Below are positions 1 to 12,067 of a stretch of DNA of 64,000 nucleotides, in pieces. A program made the translations under genes and the position numbers. The notes below the pieces were generated by a model. That model was given only the letters and a program-made list of their open reading frames with translations. It was not told where the DNA came from and searched no databases. The stretch comes from Orobanche coerulescens. Taxonomy: Eukaryota; Streptophyta; Magnoliopsida; Lamiales; Orobanchaceae. The stretch is taken from assembly GCA_033398695.1 (NCBI GenBank), contig CM065802.1:78044096-78108095 (forward strand), given 5' to 3'. Numbering within the stretch: the stretch's first letter is position 1; each line of letters begins with the position of its first letter.

Positions 1-900
1 ACACTACATGAACTGATTCCTCGATCGTCAGCCTCATTTTATTAAAGATTCTGAAAGCTTTGCTGACGGAGGAGTATCCTACGAATATTCCTTCATCTGA
101 TTTTTCATCAAATGTTCTAAGTTGGTCCTTCCCATTGTTCAAAACATAACACCTGCATCCAAAAATGTGAAAATACGAAACTGATGGAGTTTTGTTGTTC
201 CATACCTCGTAAGCTGTTTTGTTGTGGTGCTTGTTGACGATACAGCGGTTTTGAGTGTAGCACGCTGTATTGGTTGCTTCACCCCAGAAACGCTGCGGCA
301 ATTTGCTTTCGGCAATCATTGTCCTTGTTGCATCTTTCAACGTCCTATTCTTTCGCTCGGCAACACCATTTTGTTGAGGTGTTCGGGCAGCTGAGTATTC
401 GTGCTGTATTCCATTCTCCGAACAGTATTGCTTTATAAAGCAGTTAGTAAATTCAAGATACCTCTAACGAATGCACACGATACTCGATGCTTTTTCATTC
501 TCGCAACTTTCTCGGGAGCTCTGGGCACCTTGATGTTGTTTCCTTCTTCTTGCTAAGAAAGATCGTCCAAGCATACCCGAATAATCATCAACAACAACCA
601 TGCAATATTTCTTACCTCCCAAACTTATCGGGTCTACAGACCGTAGAGATCCATGTGTAGCATTTCCAATACTCTTTGGGTTGAAAGGTAGGATTTGCTT
701 TTCGTGGTTGACTTGATTTGCTTGCCTTTCTCGGCATGGTCCGCAGACGCCCTTCTTGAATGACACATCCGCAAACCTCTTACCATACCCTGTCTTGAAA
801 GCTTGTTGATCGCCTTGAAGTTGACGTGAGACATCCTCTTGTGCCATAGCCACTAAGATCTGCAGTGCCTTTGGCAACAAAACATGGAATTGAGGAGCTC
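1..900 (-). pseudogene. copia integrase remnant
   Basis: The minus strand from about 690 down encodes the integrase core start (HMDLYG, then GGKKYCMVVVDDYSG at about 655-570, with the catalytic D region), then frameshifts. From about 430 to 1 it reads the integrase C-terminal core: YCSENGIQHEYSAARTPQQ, NGVAERKNRTL, ACYTQNR and FGCRCYVLN, ending at the window edge. NGVAERKNRTL contains the third catalytic residue (E) typical of copia integrase. At least one frameshift lies between about 590 and 430. Decayed and not expected to make protein. Confidence 0.85.
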
Positions 901-1495
901 ATAGGCTTCCGAAGAATGTACATATTACCCGATCCGCTTCTGTAAGCACAACTTCCTTGGTTTGGGTGTTCTTGACTCTACGATCTATATAGAACTTCAC
1001 CGAGAACTGTTTATCACGTAATCAAGCTAATACTAAGTAGATTATACCGTAAGCCTTCAACATATGCGACATCGGTGACCTTGAATTTCCCGACAAGTAG
1101 GTTTCCTTTCCTCTTGCTCTTCCTTTAGACTTATCACCGGCGAACTTTCGGACCGCGACCTTCTACAAAATCGATAGCTTGCTCCTGTCTCCACCATGTG
1201 ACGAGCATCCACTATCGAAGTACCTGTATCCTCCTCTAGGATGTCCCGTAACAAAGAAATTAGGTAGATTTAGGTCCCCTTTGATTTTTGGGTCCATATA
1301 TGTTAGTTCCTTTAGGTACCTGATTTTCCCTGACAAGAATTGGTTTATCGTAGGATGTACTCAGACAAGATTGCGGTATCTACGGGGCATATCCGTAGTT
1401 GTTATAATCACGATAATTATTATGCATGTAAAATTCGGATTATTATTATTATTCCAAGACGAGTGCCGTCAGGAGGTGGAGCCATTTTCTTAGGC

Positions 1496-3446
1496 CTAAT
1501 GCCTTGTCTTCTCGGGTCTCCAGTTGGATTCCCAATGCCGTTGTTGATACCGAATCGCATCTCGTCTTGAGGGATAACGGGGCTCCTGTATCCAATATCT
1601 AGGTGCACTGTACTGAGGGTACTGTTGTGCGGGCCTTTGGTGGTTGGATACCGTCTTCTTTCTGAATGACTGTCGGCTTTGATGATATGCTTGTGGAGCA
1701 TGCTTTAGATTACACCTTCTGAGTGGTTGTTGGTTCCACTGTCTCGAATAGTAGAGTTGTGGGGGCGGAATTGCAGCTTTCGGTTTTCTCGGTACAGCAG
1801 GTTCCTTTATGGGGCTAGGAGTATCTTCTGATTCAGGAATGTGTTCCACACTCTTGACGAACACAGTACTAGTTTTACCTTTATTCGAACATGAGTTGTA
1901 TCCTAAGCCACTTTTATCATGAGCATGTTGCCCAGTGCTCAGGATTTCTTCCATTCTTTTGGACGATTTTTCAAAAGACTTCAGAATGGTCTCAAGTTCA
2001 TTTTCTCGCTTCTCGAGAGTTGTAATTTTGGTTTGTAGTAGAACCAAATCATTTGTCTTGCTCTCATTATGGGTTTTAACCGTACTTAGTTCATGAGCAA
2101 GTTGATGATTGCTCTCCATGAGTTTTTCAAAATCGGCCTTGCTGGTTTCACAATCAAGAGACATATTTTCATAATTTATTTTCAGCAAGTCATTTTCATC
2201 TTTCAGCTCTAGATTTGTTAATTGAAGCTGTATATTCTCAGTTTTTAAAGTCTCATGGGCCTTTTGAATGTTTTTGAATTCATTCATCATATTTTCGAAA
2301 GTATGAGATGCATTAGGTGGAATAACTGAGGTTGAGCTTACCTCATCGCCGTCTTCACCTTCTCGAACATCTTTGGCCATAAAGCACATGTATGCTTTAT
2401 CATCGAACTCATCGCCGATGAATCACTTTCGATGACCACCAAGACATTCTCACGATTCGATGGTGTGGGGAGGCTTCGATTCTCCAATCGTGGCCTTGAG
2501 CTTGTCTTTCCAAGCACGTCTTCTTTCATCTCGCTCTTGTTGCTCGGCCTCGTGCAATCTTTGGACTTTGGGATGAGGACATTTGTTTGCATAATGGCCT
2601 GGTTTCCTGTGATTATAGCACAGTTAGCATCGCTGATGATGTTTCTGATTTACCTTGTTGTGATGTGTTTGGGCTCGTAGGAGTCTTTCCAGATCGTTTA
2701 ATGAACTTTTGAACTTATGCATTAGAAGCGCCATTTCATCTTGTGACAGATGTCGTCATGCCGGCCGTTCTTGTGACCGGCTTCGACGAGCTAGGCATGC
2801 CGTGTCGACGGTTCGACATGGCGAGAGCCGTGACCTTTGAAGGAGATTCTTCAGACTTTCTCTCTTCACAATGTCATACTCAAAAGCTTTAAGGTCGAGA
2901 AGAGATCAAAAGTGGATATTTCATTAAGATTACAGGATACACGCATAGCCGTGGTCTTAATGTCCCATCGGCCGAGAGATCTCAAAATTTTTAAGTTCTT
3001 CTCCTTTTGGGTGTAAATTTTGCCCAACGCTTCAAGTTCACCAACAATACCAAGAACTGAGGTCAAGTTCCTCAAGTGTTTCCGTTGGTTTCATTTCAAA
3101 AGATTCAAATTCTTGAGTAAGTTTTGAAATCTTGTTTTCTTTTGAGAGCTCGTTCCCTCACAAATTAACTTGAGTTTATCCTGCATTTCTTTGGGTCGCT
3201 TTGCAGCCTCTTTACCTTTGAGAACGTGCCTTTGTCAAGAGTGACAAATAACGCATTCTTAGCCACGTTGTCTAGATTGGCTCGCTTCCTTTCATCGGTT
3301 GTCCATTGCTCGCGTTCTTTCTCGAGCATTTCAAGATGGGCTTGGCCCTCAATCCTTGCGGCCGGATTGACCTTCATGATCTTGATCGGACCATCCTGTA
3401 TAACAAAGATCATCTCTTCGTGCATTGCCGCAAGATGAGCTTCCAT
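1496..3446 (-). pseudogene. copia gag (UBN2 type), CCHC knuckle and coiled-coil spacer, frameshifted
   Basis: The N-terminal part (3446-3165) has the plant UBN2/gag pattern: MEAHLAAMHEEM, IQDGPIKI, ERKRANLDNVAKNAL. A second piece (3075-2866) gives LGRWDIKTTAMRVSCNLNE. A zinc-knuckle remnant lies at about 2620-2580 as CYNHRKPGHYANKC, with His in place of the second Cys of CCHC. A 297-codon open frame (2389-1496) follows; its first two thirds is heptad-rich coiled coil (LQLTNLELKDENDLL) and its end is basic and Pro-rich. These pieces lie in different frames, so gag is broken by several indels. The coiled coil is typical of the spacer after gag in some copia lineages; its function is not established. 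Confidence 0.75.
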
Positions 3447-3611
3447 TCTAATTCTCCACCATCAAATTCATTAATAGAGAACATAGGGACTTTGTTAATC
3501 ATAGAAGTATCCATACCGATAATATAGGAATGAAAGAGACTGTTTTGAAAATAAGTGATTTGAATCGATTCGGTGAAAAGAAATACGACCGATTCTTTTT
3601 AGAATCAACCT

Positions 3612-3622
3612 CTCCGATACCA
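3612..3622 (-). other. copia primer-binding site
   Basis: The minus strand reads TGGTATCGGAG two bases inside the LTR end. This matches the usual plant initiator-Met tRNA complement (TGGTATCAGAGC) with one change. It fixes the inner edge of the LTR at 3625. Confidence 0.75.
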
Positions 3623-3624
3623 CT

Positions 3625-4762
3625 TGTTGGCCACTTAAGTATACCGGATACGCTTTGGAAAAGTAGTTTAAACAACAAACCGTATGGAATCTAAATCGAG
3701 TGCGTAGCGGAAGTCTTGATATGCTTAGTTGCCGGATACAAGAACAGAGTATTAGGTGTATACTTAATATATCACAGTAATTTCAAACAAGAAAAGTGAA
3801 GGTAAATGACACGAGAATTTAAGTGGTTCGAGGTAAACCCCTCTACGTCCACCGGTCCTCCACACAGAGTAAAAGTTTATTATATAATTATCTGCGTACA
3901 CAACTACGTAATTATAAACAAACCTATCCTTGTATCGTTCACACAGATTGATACAAAGAATGTCACTTTCAACCGTTCACACAGATTGGTTAAAGCTTCC
4001 TTCTTGACTAGCTTCTTCACACACGCCTAAAGCTTCGTCCTTATTCGTCCCACACAGTCGAATAACTTGTTGAGTTCACACAGAGCTCGGTTTTTACACG
4101 AGGTAAAAGGTTAGGTAACCGTGTAAGAACAAGACTTTGAATATCAAGATCCGATGATAGTCGTTCTTGATGTTTGAGCACCGTATATCTCTTTCGCTTT
4201 AACTTGCGATATGCTTTGGAGATATGTTTGCTCGATGATAACTTGATAGCTTTTAGAGTTACTTTGATTCGTAATTGATGTCATGATCTTCAATGTCTTC
4301 AAGGATATATATAGCCTCAAGAAAGTATCCGTTGAGATGTCCGTTTGAATAAGATTTCCTTCAACGGAATATGACATGATCCGGATTTCGCGGATTCTCA
4401 AGATCTGAAGATCGATATTTAAATACTTTATCCTTGAGTATTTAAATACTTCTTTGTTCAACGGAACTTGACTTGTGTTCTTCTTTGTCCTTTTGTGAAT
4501 CGTATGGAAGGAGACTGTATTTAGGGCATCGAGACAGCTTTTCCATACTTGATCTATTACAAGTCTTCTTGTCAGATCGACGAGCTTCACTTATGCTGAT
4601 TCGAGGCTGGTCTTCGATACATGATAAATCCTTGAATCCTCGATACAGTTTCCTTTACTGTATATGGCATATATGTCAAAACTTTCTCAATAACAAATAA
4701 CAATCGATACAGGGATCGGGTATCCTGGCTGAATCGATACAGGGTGTTTGTTTTTCCTAACA
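3625..4762 (-). repeat. copia 5' LTR (1138 bp)
   Basis: On the minus strand it begins TGTTAGGAAAAAC at 4762 and ends CCAACA at 3625, a TG...CA LTR with 5-6 bp terminal inverted repeats (TGTT/AACA). A TATA-like run (CTATATATATCC) lies at about 4313-4302, roughly 450 bp in. Several TGTATCGA-type short repeats occupy the first 180 bp and CACACAG repeats lie near 3930-4090. The right edge abuts hAT sequence; the inner edge abuts the primer-binding site. Confidence 0.8.
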
Positions 4763-5843
4763 ATAATTCTGAAATATTCGAGATATTGTTAAACCTTCCG
4801 CTACGAATAATATCAAACTTGTAATGCTCCAACTAGCTTCTTAAATAATGTAGTTCTTGTCCAGTGAAATCATTGGAGTAGAATTCCTCCGCAAGACAAT
4901 AAATATCACCATCATCAAATATCTTAAAGTTTTCTCGAGGCTCTAAAGCAGAAGCAAGTCTAAGAAACTCCATAGATTCTTCATCAAATCTTCTACCGAT
5001 CTTTTCTAATTGAAGATCTATTACGGCATTGAATATATCAAAGTGATAATGATGCTAAAATGTAATAGAATCCTTTTGTCGACACGCACGTCCTAAATCA
5101 TCGCAAGCATTCATGTCCGGTACTGGAACACCAATTCTTTCACAATCCAATTGCACGCTCCTTAGAAGAATATCATAACCATCATCTCTCAAACAGCAAA
5201 GTAAATCTTTCGTATTTGAGATCAAATCCATTGCTTGTAAAATATTTAGAGACTTTGATTGTAAAGCTTGAAAAAGCAAATCTATGACACCCATAACCTT
5301 ATTCATCATATATAACATAAATATGCAATCAAATGATTTCATCACCCTCAAATGACTTGTGGCTTGTCCACGTGTGGGATTATTATCTGCTTCATCTTCT
5401 ATGTGCTCAAGCACGATTATCACTGAGTGGTACATATCTATCATACTGAAAATCAACTCAAAATGAGAAATCCAACGTGTCTTACCGTCTCGTCGCAAAG
5501 AACCCATCTGATTAAGGCTGGAACCTATTTCACAGATAAATAAGAAAAAAACTCAAATGAAACTAGAGCTACCCTTCCTACACTTTCTCAAAATAAAAAT
5601 TCAAATGAGAAAAAATCAAGATTAGTACCTGTCTCACAAACACCAGTAGCTACCCTTTCTGCAATTTCAATAGCTTGGGCAGATTTCAATTCATTGTCAC
5701 GTTTTGGAGATCCCTTAATCATATTAACAATCGAAGTCAACTCAGAAAAAAATACCCAAACTGAACCCTGCTTTTCGGGAGCGCCTACTAATGCAAATTG
5801 AAGTCTATGTGCAAAACAATGAACATAATATGCTTGTAAACAT
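4763..5843 (-). pseudogene. hAT copy 1 transposase, C-terminal half (TTF-type / ZMYM1-like)
   Basis: Two exon-like blocks: 5843-5629 (HCFAHRLQFALVGAPEKQG, SELTSIVNMIKGSPKR) and 5524 to about 4763 (NQMGSLRRDGKTRWISHFE, then a helical region). They are separated by a 104-bp intron (5628-5525; minus-strand GTACTA donor, AAATAG acceptor). The N-terminal half lies at 16365-17532, beyond the inserted solo LTR. The C-terminal dimerisation domain has been separated off by the copia insertion and is not in the window. The family is plant zinc finger MYM-type 1-like / DUF4371 hAT proteins. Premature stops elsewhere in this copy show it is dead. Confidence 0.8.
5525..5628 (-). other. intron in hAT transposase gene
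   Basis: The minus strand has exon ...GAGACAG, then GTACTA ... AAATAG, then GTTCCAGC. Removing 104 bp joins ETG to SSLNQMG, which matches the usual uninterrupted protein pattern. hAT copy 2 has the same intron at 19401-19506 (106 bp), so it belongs to the family and is not a local deletion. Confidence 0.7.
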
Positions 5844-6809
5844 TGTAACACCCCAAACTAACTGGATATTACAGTGTCGTGGACCCATGACTGGGACCCA
5901 CCAGGCGAATGAAAACTGATAAATTAAATAATATAATTGTAGTACCGAACCACATTATATTACCAAATACTCCGATGAGGAGCTTAAGTACAATACACCA
6001 GGACAATACAGAATACTAGTATATTTTATATGAAGATAAAATACAAAACACTGAATGAAACGGAGTATCCAAATGAAAATCTGCAGCGGAAAATAAATGA
6101 CAACAACATGAGTGACTGAAAAGATCGGGGGGCCCTACTAGTATCACTGGGACTCTTCGCCGTCAACTTTCTATTCCCGTGCTTTTGCCTTGCCATGACC
6201 TGAAAACAATATCCCCAAACGGGGTCAGTTACACAGAACAACAATCCTCAAGGGTTGAAAATACACAATCATGATATATCTTTAGTTATGAAATATCCTT
6301 AGTTATAAATTACGCTGAAGAGGAGTATCATAGTACGCTCATAATGTTCTGTGCAAGTGTACAAGACGAATGACCGGACACACCCGTCCTTGTACCTAAT
6401 TAGTCTCACGGAGGTAATCGTTACCGTGTGCACAGTGAAATATCCGCAATTTCGAATTTCGGTAATTTTCTTTTTCGGAGGAAGTTCGTTTTGACAAATC
6501 TATCGTGACCGTTTCGTCATTCCGAGAATGATTAATTCTGCACTTTTTGTCATCCGAGTTCGTTTCGGTGTCGTTTTGTTGAGTTCCGTGTCCTTAATCG
6601 ACTTTTTCACGTGGGAGTTCGACTTTGTAAAGTCACCATTAATTCTTGGAAACTCCAAAAATTCTGAATCTTTGCAACATTATAGAGCATCAAGTTAGCT
6701 TTCCAATGGTTCAAACGGTGAGTCAATCGGAGTCCAGACGAGGGCGTTATGGTCGAAATAGCTAAGACTACACGATGTGCCTTTTTCGTGTTGGAGTGGG
6801 CTGTACTAT

Positions 6810-6886
6810 GTGCCGCGGCACACTTCAGCTGTGCCGCGGCACTAAGCTGATTCCTGGGCATTTTTTTTGGCCCTGGGCCGCGGCAC
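6810..6886. repeat. GTGCCGCGGCAC palindromes in U3
   Basis: Two exact 12-bp palindromes GTGCCGCGGCAC (6810-6821 and 6831-6842) and one related GGGCCGCGGCAC (6875-6886). The 3' LTR has copies at 12444-12455, 12465-12476 and 12503-12514, plus a shortened CGTGCCGCGCAC near 12523. Confidence 0.92.
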
Positions 6887-7926
6887 ACGGGCTTTTTCTG
6901 CGTTTTTTAGCAGATTTTCGAGGAGAAGACTTCATTTTTCTCCTCTCTTCTTCCTCCTTCCATCTAGGGCGATTTGTGGGCGATTTTTGGGCGATTTGAG
7001 TGCTCCAAAACTTGTAGAGATCATCCACCTCAAGTCTTGTTGTAGATTTTCGACCTCTACTTGAATCCTTCATCCAAATCAAGGTATTTTGGCTTGAACC
7101 CTTGTTTTTGTAGATTTGGGGATTTTCCTTTTTGATTTCGATTCCAACTTTTTGATCAATTAATTGTTGTATAAACGTTGTTTTGAACTTGTTCTACGGA
7201 TTGGATACTCGTATCTTTGGTTTGTTCGACCCGAGGGGTGATTTCTTTGTTCTTGAAGGGTCTTGAACATTTAATGTTCGATTAAATGTTCGAATGAGTT
7301 CCCTTTGATAGATTGTTGGGATTTCCGTTGTTTTCGGCCTTGATTCTCGTCGTAATCATGTTTTATTATTCCTTACGGAGGATTATAGGTGCTCAATGAT
7401 TCCGATGTTGAATTCCGTTGGTGATTGATGATTCATGTGGTGTTTTCCCGTAGTAATTTCGGTGCTATCGCGTTCTAGGTAGTGTTCGGGAAATTGAGGG
7501 CTACCCGGCCGTATCCGTTCATTTTTCCATTGCTCGTGATATCGAGGCAAGTACCTTGTCCATACTATTCTTGTTTTGGGAATATGATTAATCTTGTCGG
7601 TATTCTTAGTTTCCCTACGGATTCATGGTATATTTCGTGGTTTTTACGGAATCGAGAGGGTTTGGTTGTGGTCCGCCCTCGTTGTTGTTTATATACGAAT
7701 ATACATGAATCGTAGGCGGGTTTTCGGGTGTATTCCAATTCCGTATTCATTTAGAAATGGTTGTGATTGTATTCTTCGAATCGTTAGGTTCGGTTTCATT
7801 GGTTCCTAGCGTTCGTCGGTGACCTTCCTTTCCGTTCGTTGCGTCGTCAATAATTCAAGGCAAGTATTCTTGGAAACCCTTATGCTTAACGTGAAATGGT
7901 AATGTATATTGTGTGTGCTTTACTCA

Positions 7927-8156
7927 CCTCGGGAGGGTCCGATGGGGCCTCGAGGGAATCTATGGCTTCGTCCTGCATTCATGAGTTTGATTCGCTAGCC
8001 AGCTCGGGAGGGTCCTTAGAGGCCTCGAGTGGGATTCGTGGCTTCGTCCCGGTCCTAGGTGACGTGTGGTGCTTGGTTTGTTTTATGAATGTGGCCAGCT
8101 CGGGAGGGTCCTTAGAGGCCTCGAGTGGGATTCGTGGCTTCGTCCCGGTCCTAGGC
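7927..8156 (+). repeat. tandem repeat in LTR, unit about 95 bp
   Basis: Two close units begin GCCAGCTCGGGAGGGTCC (about 7999 and 8094), preceded by a more diverged unit at about 7927. The same array occurs in the 3' LTR at about 13573-13802. A related, diverged two-unit repeat (GGTCCGATGGGATCATCATG on the minus strand) occurs in the LTRs of the element at 24448-33925, showing that the two families are related. Confidence 0.8.
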
Positions 8157-8722
8157 AAATTAATTGTGACTGTTTGTTTCCGGAAAAGACATGTCTGGTT
8201 TTGGCTTTGAAATTGATATTGGTGCATGTACTATGAAATGTTTAAGCGACTGGTTTGCCTTGAATACTTGTACTAGCGTAATTGCTAACCCCTTTGGGGA
8301 CCCGTTGTCGGGGAAATTCTTGTTATGGATTTCAGGTTATGTTCATTTGAGCGGGCGCTGGGATGGTACGAGGATGTCGGCCAAGGTTGTTGACATATGT
8401 AATTGAGTCTTGTTATTTCCTACTGTCTCTTTTGATGTGGATGTTTTCCAAATTGTAAACTTATAGATTGTACTCGCGAGTACTTAGGTTTTTCCTTTCG
8501 GATTGTGATTGGTATTCGTTGGAGTTACTGTATTTGTCGGTTGATGTTTATTATGCCGGTTGTACCGGACGTGTTGTTTTATGTTCTTATTGTTAACAAT
8601 TGTTTCCTTGCTAACCGAGGCGGTTAGTCGAGTGGTGTTTTCTTGTGTTAGCCTGGTGGGTCCCATGTAGGGGTCCACGGCACTGTAATACACCTCGAAT
8701 ATCTTGGGGGTGTTACAGAAAA

Positions 8723-8734
8723 TGGTATCAGAGC
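8723..8734 (+). other. primer-binding site (tRNA-iMet type)
   Basis: TGGTATCAGAGC, five bases after the LTR end at 8717. This is the standard complement of plant initiator methionine tRNA used for reverse transcription priming. Confidence 0.9.
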
Positions 8735-11700
8735 TCTAGGTTTATGGATACCTAGGCTTGTCGGTTTATGTGGGTCTATTTGCGTTTTGTTTTTCACATT
8801 GTCACACCGCTGCCGACATCTCAGTACATCCAGCGCTTGTAAGTTTTCCTTACTCGATCCTCTTATTTTCTCGTATTGTATTTCCACTTCTTGAACTGTG
8901 ATTGTCTCTCTCGTACTTATCGTCGAGTTGTTTTTCGATCCATCCGGTTCGTGTACTTTTGTTTCTAGTATTGCGCAGTCCTTTATCTCTCTAGAGTGTT
9001 TGCGCCGTTCTGGGCTTGACCGTTTGTCGTTTTGCGAGCCTTCCGTCACCAAACTTCCTAATGTTGGTGGGATCATTGGTAATCGAAAGATCCGAGATTT
9101 TCTCCGTGGTATATTGTGAGAGGGCTTGACTCTCTAGTCTTTTGTTGTATGATGGAATCTGTGTTTGATAATTGCGATATACTAAATGTATGTTGAGCCG
9201 AACGTACTGATGGTTTGGACACCGAGGGGTGCAGTATGATGTGAATGTTTTGAACATTGATATGTTCCGGGAAAGGTGTCAATGGCAGAGTTTGTTGAGA
9301 AACTCACATAGATGGTTTCGACATGTGTTCGAATTGGTGTTCATCAGTTATGCTGTTAAACTTGAAGAGATAAGTTTGACATATGCTTAGAATTAGTGTT
9401 TCCGAGTTGCGCTTGTTGAACTGGTGATTTTTGAATGCCGTATATGCGTGTGTTCGGGAATTGTTAGTACTTGGATAATTATTATTATTTACAACCAATG
9501 TGTTTCTATTAATAATAATACATGCGGCGTGCATGCTTGAAAATTTCTTAGACTTGATCGTATTGTGGGTTTTTGAAAAGTGACATGAATTTGGGCGAGC
9601 CAGCCTTGTATTTCCAAATAAAACCTTGTGTCGGTATTTAAAGGTCGTGTATAAAAGTGTTTAGGACATTTTATAAAATACTACCATTGTAAAGCCCTTG
9701 TCGTGTTTGAAAGGGTCTTGAAAACGATTTTTAACTTATCGGTTTTATTTTCGAATAACTAGAGTATACGATTTTAAAATCAGATTAGCCTGGGGAAACC
9801 TAGGCTGTCGAGTCAAATTGTGTTTGTTGAGTTTTGTCTCGTCGGATTTTGTCTGACTTAGTCGCATCGCGACGCGTCGTTTGAAATCATTGGTCGTGAT
9901 TAGTATCGAGGGGCGGTCGTCACTTACGTGCGACCTGTGACTGTAAGTCTCCCTTCTTTGTGTTGTGCCTCGTGTGACACGAGCTATTTGTATGATTATT
10001 TGTTAATTGATGGAATCCTCTTATGGATTTTTATTTCTTGATATGTGGTTATTTGACCCTCATATTTCGTTCATATGAGGAGTAGCGTTGCTGGATTGTG
10101 CATGTTTGACTTTATTTCTTTTATCCGCTGCGTGAGTTCTTTTGTAATGGCTTTCGGTATTTTACCGACTGAGTTTTATTTCGAAAACCGATTCCTTTAA
10201 CCGAGTTTTTGGCATTATGGCCTTGAACATTTTGGCGAAATTCTTATGACGGTATTTAGCATTTTGTAAATGGCTTTTGTGAGTTTTTGAAATATTACCG
10301 TCATCGTCTTTTTGGGCATTTTTGTAAATGGTTTTTAGCCTGGTGGGTTCCGGCGCGGGACCCACGACGCTATAAAGTTTTGTGTAATTACCTGAAGTTT
10401 TTGGGCATTCTAGCCCATTGAATTATCTTTGAAAACCTTGAGTATCCTAGAAAATAAATTTCGAGACGTACTTTTAAAATGAATTATTTTCTCGTGATAC
10501 ATCCAAGGTGCCACAACACGTTTCAAAATTTTCTACCTCGAGATATTTTCAATGTTTTAGAAACACTTTTATTTAGACCCGAGGGTCGAATATTCTGAAA
10601 GTTTTCACTAAGAGAAAGTGTCCTCATTTTTATCAAATGCGAAATGGTTCTCCAAAGTCTCGATAACGATGTTTCACGTTCGTACTTTTTGAAAGGTGAT
10701 ACTCAAGATCAACCGGTGTTCTTCTAAATTATTTTCAAAATGAGGTTTTCGTTTTTAAAACCTATCCATTTTCCGTTTGAGGGTTGGGTATATATGTATG
10801 ATGTTCGCGTTGTCGTTATGATGTTTGCTCCCGAGTATGATCAGATTGGTGGCATGAACGTCGAGGTGTTGCCACGCATTTTTTGTGAGAGGTGGGATGT
10901 TAGTGTCGAATGTTGCCGCCTCGTAGTGATTTCTACGTTGTCGCGCATGTGCGAGCTGTTAGAGCTTGGTTTGGTATGACTGTGTGCATCGGTGATTGTT
11001 CCGTTATGTGTCGGTTGTTTAATATCTTGTTACCTTGCTCCTGTTTTTGTGAATTTCGTGGATGAGGTCGGGGGTAATACCCATACTATTTTGACTTCTG
11101 TATTTTCTCTTTCTCCAGTCTATCGATTCGCTCGTGTTCGTTGATACTGTCTGAACTTGTTTTGTATTTCGGGTTCATCATTCGAACGAGCTGTGATCTT
11201 GTTTTGGGTCGATCTGGTTATCGTTGTGACTTTTCCGAGTTCGGTTCGATTCTTGTGAACCTTGTCCGGAAGTAACATCTTTTGGTTCTACTAGTTCTTT
11301 TATTCGAAGTGGATCGGATTTGGAACTTCTGTATTTTCGACTCTGTCGACTCGTTTATGTTCGTTGACATTTCTGAACTTTCCCTATCCCTTGCTTTTGT
11401 TGATCGAACGAGTGTGGTATTGTTTTGGAATAACTAGTTTGTCGCTGTGACTTTTCAATCGCTATTCCCTATCCTGTGGATCTTATGGGAATGCATTCCT
11501 TGTAGTTCTCACCAGATCATCCTGGGAGTTGTTGTTTGAGTTTTATTATCCCTCGTGTTTCAGACATGATTGTTCGATTTTTGTTGTCTCGATCGTTTGT
11601 TGGTTCGGTTTTTGTTCTCGTTTTGTGATTGTTGAACGTTCAGACTCCTTCGTAATTCCCTTAAGTTCGGGAAATTAGTCTCGTTTTCGATCCTCCAACC

Positions 11701-12054
11701 CTTGAGCGGTGGAATTCCGTATTAGTTCAGCGATTGGCTCGCGTTTCGATTGATGTACCGCTGGGTTGGTCAATCATACTGACTTTCGTTCGTTGTGTTT
11801 TGTGATTATCGGATAATTGACTTGGCTATATCATCCGTTTGATGACGCTTGTCATTTGTTGGTTTTATTGTATCCCTAACGGCGACGTTGTGTTGGTCGT
11901 CGTGGAGCGTGTTTTCACGCCGTATGTCTCTTTGCGTTTCTTGCAGCGTTTCGCCGTTGGGCGCGAGTTTTCTATTTTTGTGTAACTCGTCGAGTTTTCC
12001 TGGCGGGTATATTGCCCCCCTACTTGTTTTAAGTTTCGGGACGAAACTTCTTTT

Positions 12055-12067
12055 AAGGAGGGTAGAA
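12055..12067 (+). other. polypurine tract of the CACAG element
   Basis: AAGGAGGGTAGAA lies directly against the 3' LTR start TGTAATATCC at 12068, the expected position for plus-strand priming. Confidence 0.75.

Larger units (their letters stand above)
1..4762 (-). mobile_element. Ty1-copia LTR retrotransposon, degenerate, 3' part outside window
   Basis: Minus-strand order is 5' LTR (4762-3625), primer-binding site (3622-3612), gag (about 3500-2400), a coiled-coil spacer (2389-1496) and integrase (about 1250 to 1). RT, RNase H and the 3' LTR would lie left of base 1. The reading frame is broken by several frameshifts, so this is a dead copy. It inserted in hAT copy 1: hAT sequence resumes at 4763 with ATAATTCTG, and the uninterrupted hAT copy 2 has CATAATTCTG at the same place (18630s), implying a 5-bp TSD ATAAT. 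The long coiled-coil between gag and pol resembles SIRE-like copia elements, but the lineage is not certain. Confidence 0.85.
6436..8717 (+). repeat. 5' LTR of the CACAG element (2282 bp)
   Basis: Starts TGAAATATCCGC (the 3' LTR has TGTAATATCCGC) and ends GGGGGTGTTACA. U3 contains three GC palindromes (6810-6821, 6831-6842, 6875-6886). A pyrimidine-rich leader (about 6930-6970) and a candidate splice donor (ATCAAGGTATTTT at about 7077-7089) follow. Further in is a tandem repeat (7927-8156). Small open frames in this LTR occur identically in the other LTR and show no protein family. Confidence 0.88.
8718..12067 (+). other. internal region of the CACAG element, no coding sequence recognised
   Basis: 3350 bp, T-rich on the plus strand, with no open frame above about 90 codons and none recognisable as gag, protease, RT or integrase. 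Near 10336-10390 a stretch (AGCCTGGTGGGTTCC, then GGGACCCACGACG, then a TGTAATTACC-like end) resembles the end of the LTR itself (AGCCTGGTGGGTCCC), so an LTR-end-like fragment is repeated inside. The last 70 bp carry a chromovirus-like end and the purine tract. Confidence 0.7.

Noticed and set aside
7482..8406. Several open frames of 60-104 codons in the LTRs
   Set aside because: They recur identically in both LTRs, overlap each other on both strands and include a DNA tandem repeat; best explained as LTR sequence without coding function.
8723..8734. tRNA fragment
   Set aside because: The match to the initiator tRNA 3' end is only the primer-binding length; it is a retroelement primer-binding site, not a tRNA gene. 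The same holds for 30445-30456.
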